64,000 nucleotides of DNA from Planctomycetota bacterium (GCA_023150475.1 JAKLKU010000012.1:124001-188000); one strand, 5' to 3'. Counted from the stretch's first letter, positions 17,536 to 29,285 are shown. Translations and numbers: made by a program. The notes: generated by a model not told the origin, from the letters alone.

Positions 17536-18822
17536 TCACCGCGCGTACGCGAGTCGACCGCGCACGAACACGGCGCGCACCGGGCTGCGGCCGAGTTCGT
17601 ACACCAAGTGCCGGTGGTTCGGCACGTCGAGCACGCAGACGTCCGCGCGTTTGCCGACGTCGAGCGAACCGATCTCGGCCGAGCGACCGAGCGAAGCCGC
17701 TGCGTTCAACGTCGCGGCCGTCAGGCACTCCGCCGCGTTCATCCGGTAGCGCAGCGCCGCCCAACTCATCGTCTCAGGCAAGCTCTGCAGGTTGCACGAA
17801 CCCGGGTTGAAGTCGGTGGAGATCGCGACCGCGAGGCCAGCGTCGATCAACTTGCGACCCGGCGCTTCGCGCTCCTGGCGCAGGAAGAGCGGCACCACCG
17901 GGCACAACACCGGCACGACGTGCGCTTCGCGCAGCGCGGCGATCCCCCGCTCGCTGACGTGCTCGAGGTGATCGGCGCTCGCCGCACCGAGCTCCGCCGC
18001 GAGTTCCGCTCCACCGAGCGGCGTCAGTTGGTCGACGTGCAAACGCAGCCCGAGCCCGAGCTCCCGCGCGCGCTCGAGGATGCGCCGGGATTCGTCGAGC
18101 GAGAACGCGATCTGCTCGGTGAACACGTCGCAATACTCGGCGAGGCCGCGTTCCGCGACGCGCGGCAACATCGCGCGACAGACGAGCTCGACGTACTCAC
18201 GCTTGCGCTCGCGGTACTCGGCTGGGAAGTCGTGCGCGCCGAGGAAGGTCGGAACGAGTTCGAGCGGCTGGCGCCGGCGCGCTTCCGCGATCACTTCGAG
18301 ACACTTCAGCTCGTCCTCGAGCGAAAGGCCGTAGCCGGTCTTGCACTCGACGGTCGTGGTGCCGAGCGCGAGGAAACGCTCGAGGTGCACGAGCAGGCGC
18401 TCGAGCAACGTTTCGCGCGACGCGGCGCGCACGCCTTGGACCGTCGACAGGATCCCGCCGCCCGCCGCGGCGATCTCCACGTACGCCGCGCCGCGGGTGC
18501 GTAGCTCGAACTCGTGCTCGCGCGTCGTCGCGAACACGGGGTGCGTGTGCGCGTCGACGAAACCGGGCACCAACGTGCCGCCGCGCGCATCGAATTCCTC
18601 GCGAGGCGCGTAGCGCTCGCGCAGTTCGCGCTCGGGTCCGACCGCGACGATGCGCTCGCCGTGGATCGCGAGCGCGCCTCGCTCGATCACGCGCAGCAAC
18701 CCCATCGCACCGCCGGAACGCGGGTGCGGACCGATCGGCGTCGCGAGTTCGTTCGCACCGACGATCAGCCGGTCGATCGTTTCCTTCGTCGCGCCGCCGC
18801 GAGATTCCTGCGAGGGACTCAA
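17536..18822 (-). CDS. hutI: Imidazolonepropionase
   Basis: A 428-residue amidohydrolase-fold enzyme that opens imidazolone-5-propionate to N-formimino-glutamate in histidine degradation. Motifs: metal site VPGFVDAHTHPVF, the HutI-specific AAGGGILSTVQGVRAAS and TTTVECKTGYGL, FLGAHDFPAEY, HVDQLTPLGGAELAAELGAASADHLEHV, and ISTDFNPGSC with the metal-site Asp. The ORF in the track begins at a TTG at 18912. I prefer the TTG at 18822, which keeps the conserved N-terminal strand (DRLIVGANELATP) and has TACACT 8 nt upstream. ftcD is the matching next enzyme. Confidence 0.93.
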   Translation of the reverse strand: MSPSQESRGGATKETIDRLIVGANELATPIGPHPRSGGAMGLLRVIERGALAIHGERIVAVGPERELRERYAPREEFDARGGTLVPGFVDAHTHPVFATTREHEFELRTRGAAYVEIAAAGGGILSTVQGVRAASRETLLERLLVHLERFLALGTTTVECKTGYGLSLEDELKCLEVIAEARRRQPLELVPTFLGAHDFPAEYRERKREYVELVCRAMLPRVAERGLAEYCDVFTEQIAFSLDESRRILERARELGLGLRLHVDQLTPLGGAELAAELGAASADHLEHVSERGIAALREAHVVPVLCPVVPLFLRQEREAPGRKLIDAGLAVAISTDFNPGSCNLQSLPETMSWAALRYRMNAAECLTAATLNAAASLGRSAEIGSLDVGKRADVCVLDVPNHRHLVYELGRSPVRAVFVRGRLAYAR

Positions 18823-18830
18823 GCGCGCCG

Positions 18831-18836
18831 AGTGTA
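18831..18836 (-). promoter_or_regulatory. Putative -10 (TACACT) for hutI
   Basis: On the minus strand GCTACACTCGGCGCGC runs directly into the chosen TTG start, with 8 nt between hexamer and codon. Confidence 0.4.
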
Positions 18837-18908
18837 GCGGCGCACCATCGACGCCGAAGTCGCTCGACCGTCGGACTCGTGCGGCTCCCGGCGCCTCGCG
18901 TCTTGGAC

Positions 18909-19736
18909 TCAACCCACGGCGCGGAGTCCGGCCGTGCGCGGTTCGACGAGCTCGGTCCCGCGGACCAACTGGCCCGCCGGCGCGGTCTTCACACGCTGTT
19001 CAGCGGCGTTCACGGCATCGACCGCCATCGACGCGCGCATCCGCGCTTGGATGCGACCGCGGGCACGGAAGAGGATCATCTTCATGTTCGAGCGCCCGAC
19101 GACCAGGACCCGCGCCGCTTCCTCGTACGAAAGTCCCTCGACTTCGACCAAGTGCAGCGCGCGCCGGTCGCGCGGCGAGAGCTCGGCGTATGCGCGAGCG
19201 TAGTGGTCGAGGAAGATGATCCAGGACTGAGCGAGTTGCCGGACGTCCTCGCGCTCGACGATGCCTCGCGCGGGGAGTTGACGCTCGTCGGCGGGCTCCT
19301 GCGCGCCTTCGGGAAGGCTCTGCAGCGAACGCATCCTCCGCCGAGTCGCCGCGCGATAGACGGTGTGTTGCGCGATCGTGCGGGCCCACGCCCGGAACGA
19401 CCCCGCGTGCTCGTCCCGGAAGCCCTTCGCGTAGCGATAGACGTTGATGAACGTGTCCTGGACGAGCTCCAGCGGGTCGAACGGCAGCCCCCGCTCGCCG
19501 GTCAGGCGCCGGACCAGGTCGAAAATCCCCCCGCGGGCGCGCTGGTACAGGACCTCGAACGCCTCGGGCGCCCGACGGTCGCGAAACAGCGCCATCAACG
19601 TGGTGTCGATCCGGTCCGAGAACGTGAGGTCGGGCTCACCGGCTTCGGGTGCGAGTTCGATCCCGAACGAGGCAAGCACCTCGAGCGCCGTGCGGTGCGC
19701 GGGGTGGGACGATGCGGCGAGTTGTAGGGAGCGCAT
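18909..19736 (-). CDS. ECF-type RNA polymerase sigma factor
   Basis: A 275-residue sigma-70-family factor with region 2 and region 4 only. Region 2 is DLVRRLTGERGLPFDPLELVQDTFINVYRYAKGFR; region 4 is LSPRDRRALHLVEVEGLSYEEAARVL with the helix GRSNMKMILFRARGRIQ. Extra sequence at the N-terminus (about 45 residues) and a C-terminal tail of about 40 residues make it longer than a typical ECF factor of 170-200. No anti-sigma gene is adjacent, so control may run through the extensions or at transcription. The start at 19736 is the first ATG; the longer ORF begins upstream at a weaker codon. Confidence 0.88.
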   Translation of the reverse strand: MRSLQLAASSHPAHRTALEVLASFGIELAPEAGEPDLTFSDRIDTTLMALFRDRRAPEAFEVLYQRARGGIFDLVRRLTGERGLPFDPLELVQDTFINVYRYAKGFRDEHAGSFRAWARTIAQHTVYRAATRRRMRSLQSLPEGAQEPADERQLPARGIVEREDVRQLAQSWIIFLDHYARAYAELSPRDRRALHLVEVEGLSYEEAARVLVVGRSNMKMILFRARGRIQARMRASMAVDAVNAAEQRVKTAPAGQLVRGTELVEPRTAGLRAVG

Positions 19737-19789
19737 GGCGACGCCCCAGGGCACCCGGCGTGCCGCGCGTATCGTCGTCGTGATTTGAT

Positions 19790-19818
19790 CGTAACTAATT
19801 ATTCAACAAAATGTTACG
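19790..19818. promoter_or_regulatory. AT-rich patch with CGTAAC/GTTACG inverted repeat
   Basis: An unusually AT-rich stretch in a 70% GC window, between the divergent sigma factor and CorC-like genes. CGTAAC and GTTACG form 6-bp arms around TAATTATTCAACAAAAT. It is a good candidate for a promoter or regulator site; I cannot fix -35/-10 elements. Confidence 0.45.
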
Positions 19819-19992
19819 ACGTACCCAACGACCAGGGCCAGTACCCTCCCGCGGACTGGTTCGTTACGAACTCGTAGCGAAGTCCGGCGCCGGGAACATC
19901 GGTCCCGTGCCGCGCAACGCGCGCGAGCCGTGGCCGATAGAATGCCGCCGACGTTCCCCGCCTCCGCGTTCCGCCGCGGAGCGACGGCAACC

Positions 19993-21330
19993 ATGCCAAC
20001 CCCCTTCTGGGCCTCTCTCACCCCGCTCGCCGCGATCGGCCCAGCCGCGTACGAGCGGCTTGGCGCGCTCCAGACGCCGGCGGTGCTCGCCGCGTTCCTG
20101 GCGCTCGGTGCAGCCTGGTTCTTCGCATGCCTGCGCCAGAGTTTCGCCCAGGCGATCGTCTCGCGGGTGCTCGAGCGCGCGCGGACCGACAAGCGCCGGT
20201 CGAAGCTCCGGCCCTACCTAGAGAAGCTGCCGGCGCTGACGGAGAGCGCCGCGCTCTTCGAAAGCGCGGCCGGACTGCTCTTCGCGCTGCTCGTGCTCCT
20301 CGTCGTCGCCGAGAACCGCGAGCTCGGCTTCGAGGCGATCGTGATCGCGCTCGGCGTCGCGGTGCCGTCGCTCTGGATCGCGAGCCGCGGTCTCGCCCAG
20401 GCCGTGTCCCTGCGTTATGGCGACACGTGGGTCGCGCTGTTCCTGCCGGCCTTCCGGCTGTTGCAGGTGCCGCTCGCCTGGCTCGTCTACCTGTTCAGCG
20501 CGCTGCGCCGCGGCTTCCTCCGCGCGCTCGGTCTGCCGGACGACGCCGAGCAGAAACGGGAGATCGTCGCAGGGCTGCGCGAAGTGATCGCCGACGCCGA
20601 CGTCAAGGGCAAGCTCGACGAGACCGAGCGCGAGATCATCGGCAACGTCATGGAGTTCCGCGACGTCGACACGGCCGCGGTCATGACGCCGCGTACCGAG
20701 ATCGCCGCGGTCGACGTCGAGACGAGTATCCGCGAAGCCGCGCGCGCCGCGACCGACGCGCAGAAGAGCCGCGTGCCGGTCTACGAAGGCACGTTGGACA
20801 CCGTCATCGGCACGGTGTCGGTCAAGGACCTGCTCGCGGCCCTCGCGGAGGGTCGCGACACCACGCCGCTGCGGTCGCTGCTCCAACCGCCGTACTTCGT
20901 GCCCGAGACGAAACGCGTGTCGGAGCTGCTCACGGAGTTCCGGCGCGAGAAGGTCGGCATGGCGATCGTGCTCGACGAATACGGCGGCACGGCGGGACTC
21001 GTGACCTTGCGCGACGTGCTCGCCGAGTTGGTCGGCGAGATCCCGAGCGAGGACGAAAGCGAAGGCGCTCTGCCGGTGCGATTCCTCGCCGGCGGCGAAG
21101 CGGAAGTCGACGCGTCGACCCACGTGTCCGAAGTCAACAAGGTGCTCGACCTCGAACTGCCGGAGAGCTCCGACTTCCAGACGCTCGCGGGGTTCGTCCT
21201 GGCCGAGTTCGGCCGTTTCCCGGAACGCGGCGAGTCGTTCATCCACGGCAACCGCGAGTTCCAAGTGATCGAAGCGAACGACCGTCGCGTCTACCGCGTG
21301 CGAGTCAAACCCGTCGCGCTCGCCGGGTGA
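19993..21330 (+). CDS. CorC/HlyC-type CBS-domain membrane protein
   Basis: About 445 residues. Hydrophobic helices fill roughly residues 20-190 (for example AALFESAAGLLFALLVLLVVAE). A cytosolic CBS pair follows, with VMTPRTEIAAVD, SRVPVYEGTLDTVIGTVSVKDLL and GMAIVLDEYGGTAGLVTLRDVLAELVGEI. The C-terminal CorC/HlyC domain ends in ESFIHGNREFQVIEANDRRVYRVRV. Relatives are implicated in magnesium or cobalt resistance and efflux. The ATG at 19993 follows GGAGCG; an ATG at 19942 is also in frame. Confidence 0.88.
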   Translation: MPTPFWASLTPLAAIGPAAYERLGALQTPAVLAAFLALGAAWFFACLRQSFAQAIVSRVLERARTDKRRSKLRPYLEKLPALTESAALFESAAGLLFALLVLLVVAENRELGFEAIVIALGVAVPSLWIASRGLAQAVSLRYGDTWVALFLPAFRLLQVPLAWLVYLFSALRRGFLRALGLPDDAEQKREIVAGLREVIADADVKGKLDETEREIIGNVMEFRDVDTAAVMTPRTEIAAVDVETSIREAARAATDAQKSRVPVYEGTLDTVIGTVSVKDLLAALAEGRDTTPLRSLLQPPYFVPETKRVSELLTEFRREKVGMAIVLDEYGGTAGLVTLRDVLAELVGEIPSEDESEGALPVRFLAGGEAEVDASTHVSEVNKVLDLELPESSDFQTLAGFVLAEFGRFPERGESFIHGNREFQVIEANDRRVYRVRVKPVALAG

Positions 21331-21365
21331 GCCGGCGCGCGACGCGACGGTCGAGCGGCTCTGGG

Positions 21366-21371
21366 CTACAT
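21366..21371 (+). promoter_or_regulatory. Putative -10 (TACATT) for recO
   Basis: GGGCTACATTCGC closely resembles the rnpB promoter core (GGGCTAAGCTCGC). It is followed by a perfect hairpin GCGCGTCC-GC-GGACGCGC (21377-21394) in what would be the 32-nt leader. Confidence 0.4.
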
Positions 21372-21403
21372 TCGCGGCGCGTCCGCGGACGCGCACCGAA
21401 GCG

Positions 21404-22201
21404 ATGCAGCGAACCGACCGAGCCCTGATCCTGCGCCGCTTCGCGTACGGTGAGACGTCGCTCGTCGTGCACGTGCTTTCGCCGAGCTTCGGCCGCGTGC
21501 ACTTGCTCGCCAAGGGCGCGTACCGACCGAGTTCGCGGTACTACGCCGTGCTCGACCTCTTCGACACGCTCGAGCTCGAGTGGTCGCACGCGCCGGGCCG
21601 CGAACTCGACACGCTGCGCGCCGGCGATCTCGTGCGCCGCCGGCGCGGGATCACCGACGACCTCGCGCGGTACCGCGCCGCGCTCGCCGCGCTCGAGCTC
21701 GCGGCCCTCGCCGCGCAGGAGGGGCAACCGTTGCGTGGGCTCTTCGCGGCGCTCGAACTCGCGCTCGACCGCTTGGCGGCGGGAGCGTTCCCGCCGAGTC
21801 TGGTGCTCGGCGGCTTCGAACTCGAGTTCCTCGCCGAGTTGGGGCTCGCGCCCGCGCTCGATCGTTGCGCCGCGTGCGGACGGAGCGCGCCGCCGGCGAC
21901 GTCGCCGCGGGCGTCGAGCGTCTTCTCGCCGGGCGCGGGCGGCCGCTTGTGCCGCCGGTGCGCGGAGGCGGCGCGGGCGTCCGGCCGGCGCATGTTCGGC
22001 GTGCCGACGAGGACCCTGGAGCTTGCGGCGGAACTCGCGCGCGGCGGCCCGACGGCGCTCGTCGAGCGGATCTCCGCCCAGGATCTGGAAAAGGTGCGCG
22101 CCTTTGTGGTTCGCTTCCTCGAATACCACTTGGAGAGCCGCCCGAAGAGCTACCGCCACGCGGTCGGCCTCGCGCGCTCCGCCGGGTACGCCACGCCATG
22201 A
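21404..22201 (+). CDS. recO: DNA repair protein RecO
   Basis: A 265-residue RecO. The N-terminal OB fold begins RTDRALILRRFAYGETSLVVHVLSPSFGRVHLLAKGAYR. A helical domain follows, with the zinc finger CAACGRSA...CRRCAEAA near residues 160-190. RecO anneals SSB-coated single strands and helps load RecA in the RecFOR pathway. Its stop overlaps the start of the next gene (ATGA), making it the first gene of a recO, BamD-like, lptE-like run. Confidence 0.92.
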   Translation: MQRTDRALILRRFAYGETSLVVHVLSPSFGRVHLLAKGAYRPSSRYYAVLDLFDTLELEWSHAPGRELDTLRAGDLVRRRRGITDDLARYRAALAALELAALAAQEGQPLRGLFAALELALDRLAAGAFPPSLVLGGFELEFLAELGLAPALDRCAACGRSAPPATSPRASSVFSPGAGGRLCRRCAEAARASGRRMFGVPTRTLELAAELARGGPTALVERISAQDLEKVRAFVVRFLEYHLESRPKSYRHAVGLARSAGYATP

Positions 22202-23289
22202 TCGTCCGCCTGCTCCTCGCTCTGCTCGTCTGCCTCTCGACCGGTTGCGCGTCGTTCAACCGGCCTTTCGGCTCGCTCACGGGCTTCAGCACGCCGAAGG
22301 ACGAAGCCGGCGTGCGCGAAGCGCTCGGACTCGCCGCGGAGGACTTCACGGCGGGACGCACGGCGCGAGCGCTCGAGCGTGCGCTCGCCTGCCGCGACGC
22401 GACCGGGCTCTCGAGCGAGCTCAAGAACGACGTCGAGATCCGCGTCGAGGAGTACGCCGACCGCCGCATCGTCGAACTCGCGACGCAGGAACAGGACCCG
22501 GACGAACTCGAGGACCTGATCGAGCTCAACTTGCCGCGCCAACTCGCGGTGCGCGCCGGCGTCGCGGCCGCGGAGCTCTTGCTCGCCGACGACGAGCCCT
22601 TCGACGCGTACGAAGTGCTGAAGAAGCTCGACACGAAGTTCCCGAACCACCACGAACGCCAACGCGCGGGAGAACTGCTCGTCGACGCCGGGCTCGAGCT
22701 CGCGAACGACGACTGGAGCTTCTTCGGGTGGTTCAAGACGAGCGACGACGGCGCGACCGTGCTCGAGTACCTCGTCGTCAACTACCCGAGCCAGAAACGC
22801 TGCGACGAAGCGTACGCGAAGCTCGCCGAGCTCTACGCCGCCGATCGGGAGTGGCAACTCGCGCGCGAGCGCTGCGAGGACCTCCTGCTCTACCATCCGG
22901 AGAGTCCGCTCGCGCTCGAGGCCGAGGCGGACGTGCCGCACTATCGCTTGCGCGGCCTGAAGAGCCCGGAATACGACCGCCGCGAGCTCCTGCTCGCGCG
23001 CGGCGAACTCGAGAATTGGATCGAGCGCCACGCGGACCCGTCGGGTACGCCGGGCGAGCTCGAACGGAACGTGCGCATCGACTACGCGGACTGTCTGACG
23101 CGACTGACGCGCTCCGATCTCTCGATCGCGCACTTCTACACGCGGATCGGCGAGCGCTACGGCGCCGTGCTGCACGCCGAACGCGCGCTCGAAGAAGCTC
23201 GCGCGACCGACGCCGCGAAACTGATCGCCGAAGCCTCCGCGGCCGCCGACCGAGCGCGGGCGCTCGCGACCGAGAACGAGCGCGAATGA
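22198..23289 (+). CDS. BamD/YfiO-like TPR lipoprotein
   Basis: A 363-residue lipoprotein: signal peptide VRLLLALLVCLSTGC with lipobox STGC, then helical TPR-like repeats such as ALGLAAEDFTAGRTARALERALACRD, VAAAELLLADDEPFDAYEVLKKLDTKFPNH and AYAKLAELYAADREWQLARERCEDLLLYHPESPLA. The repeat style is that of BamD-like outer-membrane lipoproteins, although E. coli BamD is shorter (about 245 residues). The lptE-like gene follows with an ATGA overlap, which supports a role in outer-membrane assembly. The track lists it inside a longer shadow-extended ORF. Confidence 0.8.
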   Translation: MIVRLLLALLVCLSTGCASFNRPFGSLTGFSTPKDEAGVREALGLAAEDFTAGRTARALERALACRDATGLSSELKNDVEIRVEEYADRRIVELATQEQDPDELEDLIELNLPRQLAVRAGVAAAELLLADDEPFDAYEVLKKLDTKFPNHHERQRAGELLVDAGLELANDDWSFFGWFKTSDDGATVLEYLVVNYPSQKRCDEAYAKLAELYAADREWQLARERCEDLLLYHPESPLALEAEADVPHYRLRGLKSPEYDRRELLLARGELENWIERHADPSGTPGELERNVRIDYADCLTRLTRSDLSIAHFYTRIGERYGAVLHAERALEEARATDAAKLIAEASAAADRARALATENERE

Positions 23290-23828
23290 GACGCGCGCTG
23301 CTCGAGTTCGTCGTGCTGCCGCTCGCGTTCTGCGGCGCGCTCGCCGCCTGCGGCTACCGCACCGGCTTCCTCGTGCCGGAGCACATCGGTTCGATCGGCG
23401 TCGAGATCTTCGACAACGTCTCGAAGGTCCGCGACTTGGAAGCCGAAGTGCACGACTACGTGACCGAATCGTTGCGTTCGCGGACCGAAGCGCACCTCGT
23501 ACCGCCGTCGCTCGCGGAGCTCGTGATCCGCGGCCGCGTGCTCGACTACTCACGCCGTTCCGGCATCCGCAATCGCGACAACCAACTGCTCGAGACCGGC
23601 GTCGAGATCACCGTCGAAGCGGAGCTGGTCCGTCGCCGCAGCGATCCCGAGGCGCGCGAAGAGGTGCTGCGCCGGATCACGGTCGACGAAGAGAGCGGCT
23701 ACCGCCTGCAGGAGCCGAACGGCGAGTTCGACGCCAAGGACCGGGTCCTACGCCGCCTCGCCGACCGAATCGTGCTCGAACTCCTGGCCGAGTTCACCCA
23801 AGAGGGCGACTCGCCGTCCCAGAACTGA
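23286..23828 (+). CDS. LptE-like LPS-assembly lipoprotein
   Basis: A 180-residue lipoprotein with signal FVVLPLAFCGALAACGYRTG, where CGYR after the lipobox is typical of the LptE family. The body pattern is also typical: IGSIGVEIFDNVSKVRDLEAEVHDYVTESLRSRT followed by alternating strands. LptE plugs the LptD barrel in LPS export. If the assignment is right, the cell makes an LPS-type outer membrane. It overlaps the BamD-like stop by 4 bp. FtsH, which is known to control LPS synthesis in E. coli, is encoded next. Confidence 0.82.
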   Translation: MRRALLEFVVLPLAFCGALAACGYRTGFLVPEHIGSIGVEIFDNVSKVRDLEAEVHDYVTESLRSRTEAHLVPPSLAELVIRGRVLDYSRRSGIRNRDNQLLETGVEITVEAELVRRRSDPEAREEVLRRITVDEESGYRLQEPNGEFDAKDRVLRRLADRIVLELLAEFTQEGDSPSQN

Positions 23829-23937
23829 CGACAGGCCCCAGGGCCGGCGCGCCTGACTCCGGCTCCCACGTCGATTAGAATCCGCGGCCCCGCCCTCGAC
23901 CCTGGAGGCCGGGCCCCGACCCGCCGATAGAGCGCCC

Positions 23938-26376
<2,439 letters not shown>

Positions 26377-26412
26377 TCGCCCAGGCGCGCGCCGGCGGGA
26401 TCAGTCGCTCGC

Positions 26413-27519
26413 ATGTTCGATTGGAACGCGGCGCTCGGACCCGACGCCAAGCGCCTCGCGCCCCGGCTCGCCCGGGTCACGCCGGCGCCGGAGCGCGGTT
26501 TCGCGTTCCTGACCGTCCACGTCGACGCCGACGCGTTGACGGAGGACGAAGCGTCCTGGATCGCGGCGCGCGAAACGCGTCGCGACGGCGCGAGTGTCTG
26601 GCGCCTTCCGCGCGAAATCGCGCTCGGGTTTGCGAGCGGCGCCGCGTGGCTCGCGGACGAACTCCCGCTCGCACGCGCGTTGCGAGCGCTCGCGGCGATC
26701 GCCGACCGTCCGCGCGCCGCGCCGAAGCTCTTCGGCATCGTCAACGTGACGCCGGACAGCTTCTCCGACGGCGGCAAGTTCCTCGATCCCGAGCGCGCGG
26801 TCGAACACGGGCTCGCGCTCGTCGCCGATGGTGCGGACGTGCTCGACGTCGGCGGCGAATCGACGCGGCCGGGCGCGGATCCGGTGAACGAGAAGGACGA
26901 GCTCGCGCGCGTGATCCCGGTGATCGCGGCGCTCTCGCGGCGGACGACGGTGCCGATCAGCGTCGACACGACGAAGAGCTCGGTCGCCCGCGCCGCGCTC
27001 GACGCCGGCGCGCGCATCGTCAACGACATCTCGGCGGGACGGTTCGACTCGGCGATGCTGTCGCTGGTCGCGGAACGCGGAGCGGGCTTCGTGCTGATGC
27101 ACATGCAGGGCACGCCGCGCGACATGCAGCATGCGCCGAGCTACACGGACGTCGTACGCGAAGTCGTCGGGTTCCTCCGCGAGCGTGCGGCCGTCTGCGT
27201 CGCCGCAGGGATCGCGCCCGAACGCCTCGTCGTCGATCCGGGGATCGGCTTCGGCAAGGCGCTCGAGCACAACGTCGAGCTCCTGCGGCGCACCTCGGAG
27301 CTGCGCTCGCTCGGTTGCCCGGTGCTCGTCGGCGCGTCACGCAAGTCGTTCGTGGCGCGCATCGACGCCGCCGCCGGCGTCACAGCCGGAAGCGACGAGC
27401 GGCTCGGCGGTTCGATCGCCGCGGCATGCGTCGCGGCGCGCGGCGGAGCGGACTTCCTGCGCGTCCACGACGTGCGCGAGACCGCGCAAGCCGTGCGCGT
27501 GCAGTTCGCGATCGGTTGA
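26413..27519 (+). CDS. folP: Dihydropteroate synthase with N-terminal extension
   Basis: A 368-residue protein. The C-terminal 260 residues are a complete DHPS barrel: KLFGIVNVTPDSFSDGGKF, DVLDVGGESTRPGADPV, VPISVDTTKSSVARAAL, IVNDISAGRFD, VVDPGIGFGKALEHN and VGASRKSFVARI. It joins pterin pyrophosphate and p-aminobenzoate to make dihydropteroate. About 105 extra N-terminal residues precede the barrel and carry no motif I recognise. The gene is followed by glmM, as in many bacteria, but no diadenylate cyclase gene lies between them. Confidence 0.94.
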   Translation: MFDWNAALGPDAKRLAPRLARVTPAPERGFAFLTVHVDADALTEDEASWIAARETRRDGASVWRLPREIALGFASGAAWLADELPLARALRALAAIADRPRAAPKLFGIVNVTPDSFSDGGKFLDPERAVEHGLALVADGADVLDVGGESTRPGADPVNEKDELARVIPVIAALSRRTTVPISVDTTKSSVARAALDAGARIVNDISAGRFDSAMLSLVAERGAGFVLMHMQGTPRDMQHAPSYTDVVREVVGFLRERAAVCVAAGIAPERLVVDPGIGFGKALEHNVELLRRTSELRSLGCPVLVGASRKSFVARIDAAAGVTAGSDERLGGSIAAACVAARGGADFLRVHDVRETAQAVRVQFAIG

Positions 27520-27886
27520 GGCGCGCTTCGACGACCTTCGCCCGCGGCACGGCGACTGGCGTGGCTCGGAGCGTGCGCGCAACCGCGCGGTTCTCCGGAG
27601 CCCGATGTCCTCGCGTCCCGAGGCGGGCCCTCCGCCATGGCGCGCGCACTGATCCACTCGCACTCGGCAGTCTCTCGATCGAAAGTCTGGCCGGCCGCTG
27701 CTCGCGCCGCGATCCCGATGACACGCGGACGCTCGACCTCGGACTGCCGGGCGCGGTGCAGTTCACCGTGCTGCCGTGATCGTTCGCCGCTCGTGAGACG
27801 ATCACGAGCGCTTGCTCCTCGCGCGCGACGCGGCACAATCGCCGACCGCGTCGCGCGTCGACGACACCAGGAAGCAGGCAAAGCGT
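27520..27886. other. 367-bp gap between folP and glmM, possible degraded coding remnant
   Basis: No complete gene is seen. One + frame stays open from inside folP to a stop at 27779, and its last segment (DDTRTLDLGLPGAVQFTVLP) looks weakly protein-like. In many bacteria cdaA and cdaR sit between folP and glmM, so a decayed cdaR-like end is conceivable. The evidence is thin. Confidence 0.3.
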
Positions 27887-29254
27887 TTGGGCGAATCGAG
27901 GATCTTCGGAACGGACGGCATCCGCGGCCGCGCGGGGGAAGGCTGGCTTTCGGCGGCAGGCGCGTCGGCGGTCGGACGCACCGTGGCGCTGGTGCTGAAA
28001 CGGCGCGGCAAGCTCGGTGTCGATCGCAGCCGCGGTGGCCACGTGTTGCTCGGCCACGACGGACGGCGCTCCGGACGAGAGCTCGAGGCCGCTCTAGCGC
28101 GGGGGCTCGCCGCCGAGGGGCTCGCGTCGACCAGCGCGGGACTGATCACGACGCCGGGGCTCGCGTTGCTCGCGAAGATCGAAGGCTACGAGCTCGCGAT
28201 CATGGTCTCGGCGTCGCACAACCCCGCCGAGGACAACGGCATCAAGATCTTCACGGGCGCCGGGGAGAAGCTCTCCGACGAGCTCGAGCTCGAGATCGAA
28301 GCCGGCCTGCGCGCCGATCCGACACCGGTGACTTCGGGCCCCGTGCCGACGCTCGATTCGTCGCTCGAACAGGACTACGTGGCGTACCTGGTCGAACGCG
28401 CGGGCGCCGGGCTCGAGCTTTTCGGACTGTCGCTGGTCGTCGACTGCGCGAACGGCGGTGCGAGCCGCGTCGCCGAACGGGTGTTCGGCCGGCTCGGCGC
28501 GCAAGCGACCACGATCGCGGCAGAGCCCGACGGCGACAACATCAACAAGAACTGCGGGGCGACGCACATCGCGACGTTGCAGACGGAAGTGCGCCGCGTC
28601 GGCGCGCGGATCGGCATCGCGCTCGACGGCGACGGCGACCGCTGCATCCTGGTCGACGAACACGGCGCAGTGGTCCACGGCGACGGGATCCTGACGCTCG
28701 TGGCGCGCCAACTGCGCGCCAAAGGCGAACTCTCGACGCCGAAGATCGTCGCGACCGTGATGGCGAATCGCGGCCTGCACCGCGCGTTGCGCGACGTCGG
28801 CGTGTCGGTCGAAACCGTCGACGTCGGCGACAAGAACGTGGTCGACGCGCTCAAACGCTTCGGGCTGCAGCTCGGTGGCGAACAATCCGGTCACATCGTC
28901 TTCGGCGCGGACCATCACTACATCGGTGACGGGCTGTACACGGCGTTGCGCGTGCTGCGCGTGCTGCAGGAGACGAAGAAGCCGCTCTCCGAGCTCGCTG
29001 CGCCGTACCGTCCGTTCCCGCAGGTGCTGATCAACGTCCCGGTCGCTCGCAAACCGGCGTGGGAGAGCATCCCGAAGGTCGCCGAGGCGGTCCGCCGTGT
29101 CGAAGACGAGCTCGCGGGTGACGGCCGCGTACTCTTGCGTTACTCCGGCACCGAGCCGCTCGCACGCTTGATGATCGAGGGCCCGGACGCGACGTTCATC
29201 CAAACTCGCGCGAAGGAGCTCGCTCAACTGCTCGCCGCCGAACTGGGCGCGTGA
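27887..29254 (+). CDS. glmM: Phosphoglucosamine mutase
   Basis: About 455 residues. It interconverts glucosamine-6- and -1-phosphate, supplying UDP-GlcNAc for peptidoglycan and LPS. Motifs: FGTDGIRGRAGEGWL at the N-terminus, active-site phosphoserine loop MVSASHNPAEDNGIK (S110), metal loop ALDGDGDRCILVDEHG, sugar loop GGEQSGHI, and phosphate loop RYSGTEPLARLMIEG. The ORF in the track starts at a TTG at 27812. I prefer the TTG at 27887, which leaves the usual four or five residues before FGTDG and gives the family's usual length. Confidence 0.93.
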   Translation: MGESRIFGTDGIRGRAGEGWLSAAGASAVGRTVALVLKRRGKLGVDRSRGGHVLLGHDGRRSGRELEAALARGLAAEGLASTSAGLITTPGLALLAKIEGYELAIMVSASHNPAEDNGIKIFTGAGEKLSDELELEIEAGLRADPTPVTSGPVPTLDSSLEQDYVAYLVERAGAGLELFGLSLVVDCANGGASRVAERVFGRLGAQATTIAAEPDGDNINKNCGATHIATLQTEVRRVGARIGIALDGDGDRCILVDEHGAVVHGDGILTLVARQLRAKGELSTPKIVATVMANRGLHRALRDVGVSVETVDVGDKNVVDALKRFGLQLGGEQSGHIVFGADHHYIGDGLYTALRVLRVLQETKKPLSELAAPYRPFPQVLINVPVARKPAWESIPKVAEAVRRVEDELAGDGRVLLRYSGTEPLARLMIEGPDATFIQTRAKELAQLLAAELGA

Positions 29255-29285
29255 GGCACTCACTGGGACGCGCGCCATGGCACGC

